DNA from: Hypholoma sublateritium FD-334 SS-4
Lineage: Eukaryota; Basidiomycota; Agaricomycetes; Agaricales; Strophariaceae
DNA length: 20,136 bases
Direction of reading: 5' to 3'
Assembly: GCA_000827495.1 (NCBI GenBank)
Contig: KN817767.1
Coordinates: 1 to 20,136, forward strand
Position numbers and translations under genes: made by a program. The notes under the pieces were generated by a model that was given only the letters and a program-made list of their open reading frames with translations, was not told the DNA's origin and did not search any database. Shown piece after piece: positions 17,403 through 20,136 of this stretch (within the stretch, counting starts at the first letter, position 1; each line of letters opens with the position of its first letter).

Positions 17403-17556
17403 TGTAGAACTTTGACATACTAGTATTTGATACCCTGTTCAAATGGTAAAGAACCGTACAAACAACCAAGCGCAACTATCTACGAAAGATCCAAACTCCG
17501 CACTCTGCCTGGCCCACACACGCGCACTGTGCGCCTTCAGTCAAATATTTGCGACA
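17403..17556 (-). repeat. LTR of the TRIM-like element (right copy)
   Basis: 154 bp partner of 16516-16669, ending CAAATATTTGCGACA and followed directly by the target duplication TCCTT. Confidence 0.85.
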
Positions 17557-17561
17557 TCCTT

Positions 17562-17915
17562 GCTTGCTCCCTGTATCTCGCCATGTATCTTTGCTGTGCT
17601 ATTTGTTGGATAGATGCTCTCCAAGCTTCCCCTGTAATATGATAAGTTGTTGCTGTAGTTGCTCATTGTTATTTGTTATGCCTAGCCCCTGTGTGTGTGC
17701 CGTGTGCTGCTTGATTGTTTGCTCATGTTGTCTCTCTTATTTGTCTGTTGCTTTGTCCTGTCTTCCGCAGGCATTCCTGAGTGGTATTTGTGCCCCTGCT
17801 GTTCCTGTTCTTGTTGTGCACCCTGTTTGTCTGTGTTTAGATAGTGCGCACCTAGCTTTTCATATTCTGTTGACTGGTATTCCATCGATCATCTTCTGAT
17901 ATGCTTTACGCCCAA
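17562..17915. other. Pyrimidine/TG-rich flank of the TRIM-like element, no gene
   Basis: The plus strand is rich in T, C and TG/TTG (for example TGTTCCTGTTCTTGTTGTGC). An open plus-strand frame of about 116 codons here encodes a Cys/Leu/Ser-rich product that is explained by composition. It looks like the continuation of the 16320-16510 sequence. Confidence 0.4.
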
Positions 17916-18075
17916 GTAGCTATGTCACATCAGGGCATATGATATGGACCAGCGAACGGCTACAGTGTAGCCACTTGATGTGGGACCAGCGGTCCCGCTG
18001 AACCAGTGAATGGCACTTCCCAAAAGAGGTGGCAGTGGTGTAGCCCTTATGATATGGTCGAGCGAATTTGCTGAA
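17916..18075 (+). repeat. Diverged repeat block (copy B), inverted relative to 863-1020
   Basis: It carries three TATGGNCCAGCGAA-like motifs: GATATGGACCAGCGAACGG, GATGTGGGACCAGCGGTCCC, and GATATGGTCGAGCGAATTTG. The part 17916-18012 matches the minus strand of 1020-925 along its length and ends in the identical GAACCAGTGAATG. Confidence 0.6.
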
Positions 18076-18147
18076 TGGTAGAATATAGCAGGCGGCTTGA
18101 GTATGCTCCTGGCGGCAACAATCTTGCAGCTGGCTGACAAAATAAAA

Positions 18148-18244
18148 TTACGAGTCTTTTTTGAAAAAAAAGTGAGTTCTTTTAATCCAGGGAGCCCGCG
18201 AGATGCTCATGTTCGAAATAATGACTCCTGGGAAAGTGGCTGTG
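18148..18244 (+). repeat. 97-bp direct repeat, copy 1
   Basis: Identical to 19537-19633 except for three transitions. It starts TTACGAGTCTTTTTTGAAAA and includes GAGCCCGCGAGATG and CATGTTCGAAATAATGACTC. Weaker similarity continues for about 30 bp (GTGATGCCATCA). Confidence 0.85.
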
Positions 18245-18301
18245 CTAATCTGTGATGCCATCATTTTGCCATATGCAGGTGGCGACTGTCTTGGTAAGCA
18301 T

Positions 18302-18365
18302 GTTGACTTGCTGACCAATACTCTCTCTCTAGCCATGGCTTGGTCAGCAAGTCAACTTGCTGACC
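18302..18365. repeat. Overlapping perfect inverted repeats (two alternative hairpins)
   Basis: GTTGACTTGCTGACCAA at 18302-18318 is inverted exactly at 18340-18356 (17-bp stem, 21-nt loop). The right arm also pairs with the next bases: GGTCAGCAAGT (18342-18352) and ACTTGCTGACC (18355-18365) flank a two-base loop. The two hairpins share an arm, so they exclude each other. Confidence 0.8.
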
Positions 18366-18433
18366 AAGATTCTCCTCTTCCCCTATCTCTGCCCCACGGC
18401 CATTTCCAGGTCGGTTGCTTTTGACTTCGAATA

Positions 18434-18508
18434 GGGACATTCAATTCCGGACGCAGCGTCGCAGCTGCTGCGACGCCGCGAGCTGCGACTGCTTTGTCAT
18501 CCAATTTT
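18434..18508 (+). repeat. Left terminal inverted repeat of the MITE-like element
   Basis: It contains an extra palindromic stretch absent from the right arm: GCGTCGCAGC-T-GCTGCGACGC near 18456-18476, a perfect 10-bp stem with a one-base loop. Confidence 0.7.
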
Positions 18509-18909
18509 TCAGTGTCCGCCGGTTAGTTGCGTGTGACCTGATCATCAAGAAACAACAGAGTCACAAACGGCACATGTGGCAACCGGTGCTAAATGACCCC
18601 ACTCATCGTCTTCCGAGGTTCCCGCCTGTTCCCGCCGCTTGCCCGCTGCCGTTGGCGCTTGTAGTAAATGCATGATATCTCACCCTAGAACACTGTGAAT
18701 CTATTAATCTCTCTTCAAAGTGTATGAAATTTATTATTGGTCAATATAGTCTCAAAGCGCCCTGAATAGATCTAATATTTTGGCTAAAATGCGAGCTCGC
18801 TGTTGGAGACGACGAGCTCAATCACCGACGCGACAACGAGGCTGACCAAGAGCATAGTTACCGGTATTTGTTTGGCCATGCTTGAAACTGGGGGCAGAAT
18901 GTAACGCGG

Positions 18910-18987
18910 CCGGCTCGCGGACATTCAAATATTTCTGACAAAGCAGTCGCAGCTCGCTGCGTCGCTGCGTCCGGAATTGAACGTCCC
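18910..18987 (-). repeat. Right terminal inverted repeat of the MITE-like element
   Basis: It ends CCGGAATTGAACGTCCC, the inverse of the left terminus. It carries GACAAAGCAGTCGCAGCTCG, matching the left arm inverted. Confidence 0.7.
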
Positions 18988-19536
18988 TAATACTAAATAA
19001 TTACATGGCACTACTGTTTTGTACTATATTCTGTGTCTAGCATGTTGCGGTGGCTGGGACACAGCTGCAATCATTACGCATATACAAAACGCCCCAAAAA
19101 CGCCCGCCGCTGCTCGCGCAGCAGCGGATGGTCATCACCGCATCTCTGTCGGTATCAGTCATGCTGACTGCACTGCACCGTGGCGTACGTCGTGCTACGC
19201 TAACGGCGACATGTTATAGTCACCTGCGCACGGGCGCAATGTCTGGTAGGGTGAGTGTTCATGCCCACTCTCGCGGGNGGCGAGGTCGCGCCGGTGATGG
19301 TCCGAAACGGTGTGCGAGCATGCACTTCTTGACCTGCCGTTNGTTGATGTAGGCCGAGGGGNAAATACGTTGTCGGCGTGGTGCAGATAGAAGAGCAGCG
19401 GCNGGCAGTCAGCAGGCTGCGGAAGTTGGAGATGGCGGCTGGTGTTGGGTACTGTAGGGGTAGGACGACGAGAAAGAGCATTAGCGCGAGTAGCAATGCT
19501 TACGCAGGCGCCAGAACCGTCACTTGTGGATAAGGG
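18988..19536. other. Region between the MITE and the second direct repeat, no gene
   Basis: No convincing frame. A GC-rich perfect hairpin CCGCTGCT-CGCGC-AGCAGCGG lies at 19107-19127. Four N bases (19278, 19342, 19362, 19403) break any frame here. Confidence 0.4.
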
Positions 19537-19633
19537 TTACGAGTCTTTTTTGAAAAAAAAGTAAGTTCTTTTAATCCGGGGAGCCCGCGAGATGCCCATG
19601 TTCGAAATAATGACTCCTGGGAAAGTGGCTGTG
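19537..19633 (+). repeat. 97-bp direct repeat, copy 2
   Basis: Partner of 18148-18244, 1389 bp downstream in the same orientation, differing by three transitions. Sequence beyond it diverges after about 30 bp. Confidence 0.85.
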
Positions 19634-19664
19634 TTTATTGGTGATGCCATCAATTTCTGCTATA

Positions 19665-20136
19665 TCCGGCTGACGCCTGTCCCTCCCTCNATATCTCTCT
19701 CGACACGGCCGCTTCTGCTCTATGGCCTCTTGCCCCCCAGCGACCTTGCTGCTACCGACTATGCAATACCGCCGCATCGCCTCCTGCCCGTTGCCGCTTG
19801 CGCACCNCCGCTTGCCCACCCGATTTGTATCCGATGGCTTCCGATCCTCGTCGTCGGTGGACGCTGGCAGCTCGGAACATTCAGTGACAGCTCAACGAGA
19901 AAATCCGTCGGAGCAGATATAGCCAGGTCGTGCCAGCTCAATACCACGTCACTTCCATGCCTGCTGTCCCCATCATCCATCACCCCGCCGACCTGATTCT
20001 CGCATGCTCCGTCATCGCTCTCTGCGTTATCTCGTCGCGCCCATATCCTTTATTGTAGCTCCACTCTGTAACCCGCAGCCCCACCGCCGCTGCTACCCGG
20101 GAATGTGGTACCGACATCGCGGAGGCTGTGAGCATA
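19665..20136. other. Right end of window, C-rich, no gene recognised
   Basis: C/G-rich sequence with N bases at 19690 and 19807. Open frames of 66 to 134 codons overlap on both strands and show only Pro/Ser/Arg/Ala-rich composition. No motif supports a gene. Confidence 0.4.

Larger units (their letters stand above)
16516..17556 (-). mobile_element. Small non-coding LTR element (TRIM-like), 1041 bp
   Basis: Two direct 154-bp repeats, each starting TGTAGAACTTTGAC and ending in CA, enclose 733 bp without a gene. The five bases TCCTT occur immediately outside both ends (16511-16515 and 17557-17561), as expected for an LTR-retrotransposon target duplication. A purine tract GAGGGGAAG on the minus strand (16678-16670) touches the left repeat and could be the polypurine tract, which would make the element minus-oriented. 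No clear tRNA-complementary PBS is seen next to the right repeat. Size and lack of coding match terminal-repeat retrotransposons in miniature, which must be mobilised by another element's proteins. Confidence 0.82.
18434..18987. mobile_element. MITE-like element with long TIRs and TA target site, 554 bp
   Basis: The left end begins GGGACATTCAATTCCGGACG and the right end, read inverted, begins GGGACGTTCAATTCCGGACG. The similarity continues through GAGCTGCGACTGCTTTGTCA for roughly 80-95 bp. TA lies directly outside both ends (18432-18433 and 18988-18989), which fits Tc1/mariner-type insertion. The interior is non-coding. No transposase for it is in the window, so it would be moved in trans. Confidence 0.75.

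Noticed and set aside
17549..17899. 116-codon Cys/Leu-rich plus-strand frame
   Set aside because: The composition is explained by a TG/CT-rich tract. It crosses the right LTR boundary and target duplication of the small element, so it cannot be an old gene.
18203..18240. tRNA-like box B (ATGTTCGAAATAATG) suggesting a SINE
   Set aside because: There is no matching box A at the right distance and no cloverleaf. The similarity is limited to a few bases.
1..20136. CRISPR array, rRNA, tRNA or telomeric TTAGGG tract
   Set aside because: None seen. The spaced hexamers at 130-850 lack regular repeats and unique spacers.

Overview
The window reads as a transposable-element-rich stretch of a filamentous basidiomycete genome, most likely an Agaricomycete. 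The evidence is a Ty3/gypsy polyprotein of the basidiomycete type, a complete CxC1-type KDZ (Kyakuja-Dileera-Zisupton) transposase gene, and many short introns (49 to 64 nt) with GTANGT-like donors, CTAAY/CTRAC-like branch points and YAG acceptors. I see no conserved single-copy host gene. Ten single N bases fall in the repeat-rich parts (6625, 6674, 6731, 15235, 19278, 19342, 19362, 19403, 19690, 19807).

Layout. (1) 1-277 holds the 3' end of a possible plus-strand gene, followed to about 860 by sequence unusually rich in the hexamer GCCGAC. (2) 863-1020 is a diverged repeat that abuts a broken integrase. (3) About 1021-7100 is a minus-strand Ty3/gypsy retrotransposon: its upstream LTR (TATA box, putative primer-binding site), gag-protease, then RT-RNase H-integrase in the -1 frame, reached by a candidate slippery heptamer GGGTTTT at 3924-3918. 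The integrase stops where its catalytic glutamate should be, and no downstream LTR is present. (4) 7122-13976 holds three minus-strand spliced genes with uninterrupted reading frames: a KDZ transposase (13976 to 10559, about 1009 aa), a protein with a viroplasmin/RNase H1 N-terminal-like segment (10299 to 8944, 379 aa), and an HMG-box-like protein (8778 to 7122, 478 aa). For each, the exon lengths I assigned sum to a multiple of three with no internal stop. (5) 14.4-15.24 kb is a GC-rich, G-run-rich block with a 26-bp minisatellite. (6) 15.24-16.5 kb is AT-richer and shows no recognisable gene. (7) 16516-17556 is a small non-coding LTR element (TRIM-like) with 154-bp LTRs and a TCCTT target duplication. 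(8) 17916-18012 is an inverted copy of the repeat at 925-1020. (9) 18434-18987 is a 554-bp MITE-like element with long terminal inverted repeats and a TA target site, lying between two 97-bp direct repeats (18148 and 19537).

How the parts relate. The strongest candidate for an under-described system is the co-directional trio KDZ transposase, viroplasmin-like protein and HMG-box protein. I infer that it is an autonomous KDZ element or its remnant with two accessory genes, but I could not find its terminal repeats. The gypsy LTR begins within a few tens of bases of the HMG gene stop codon, so the retrotransposon may have landed in or cut into the 3' end of that unit.
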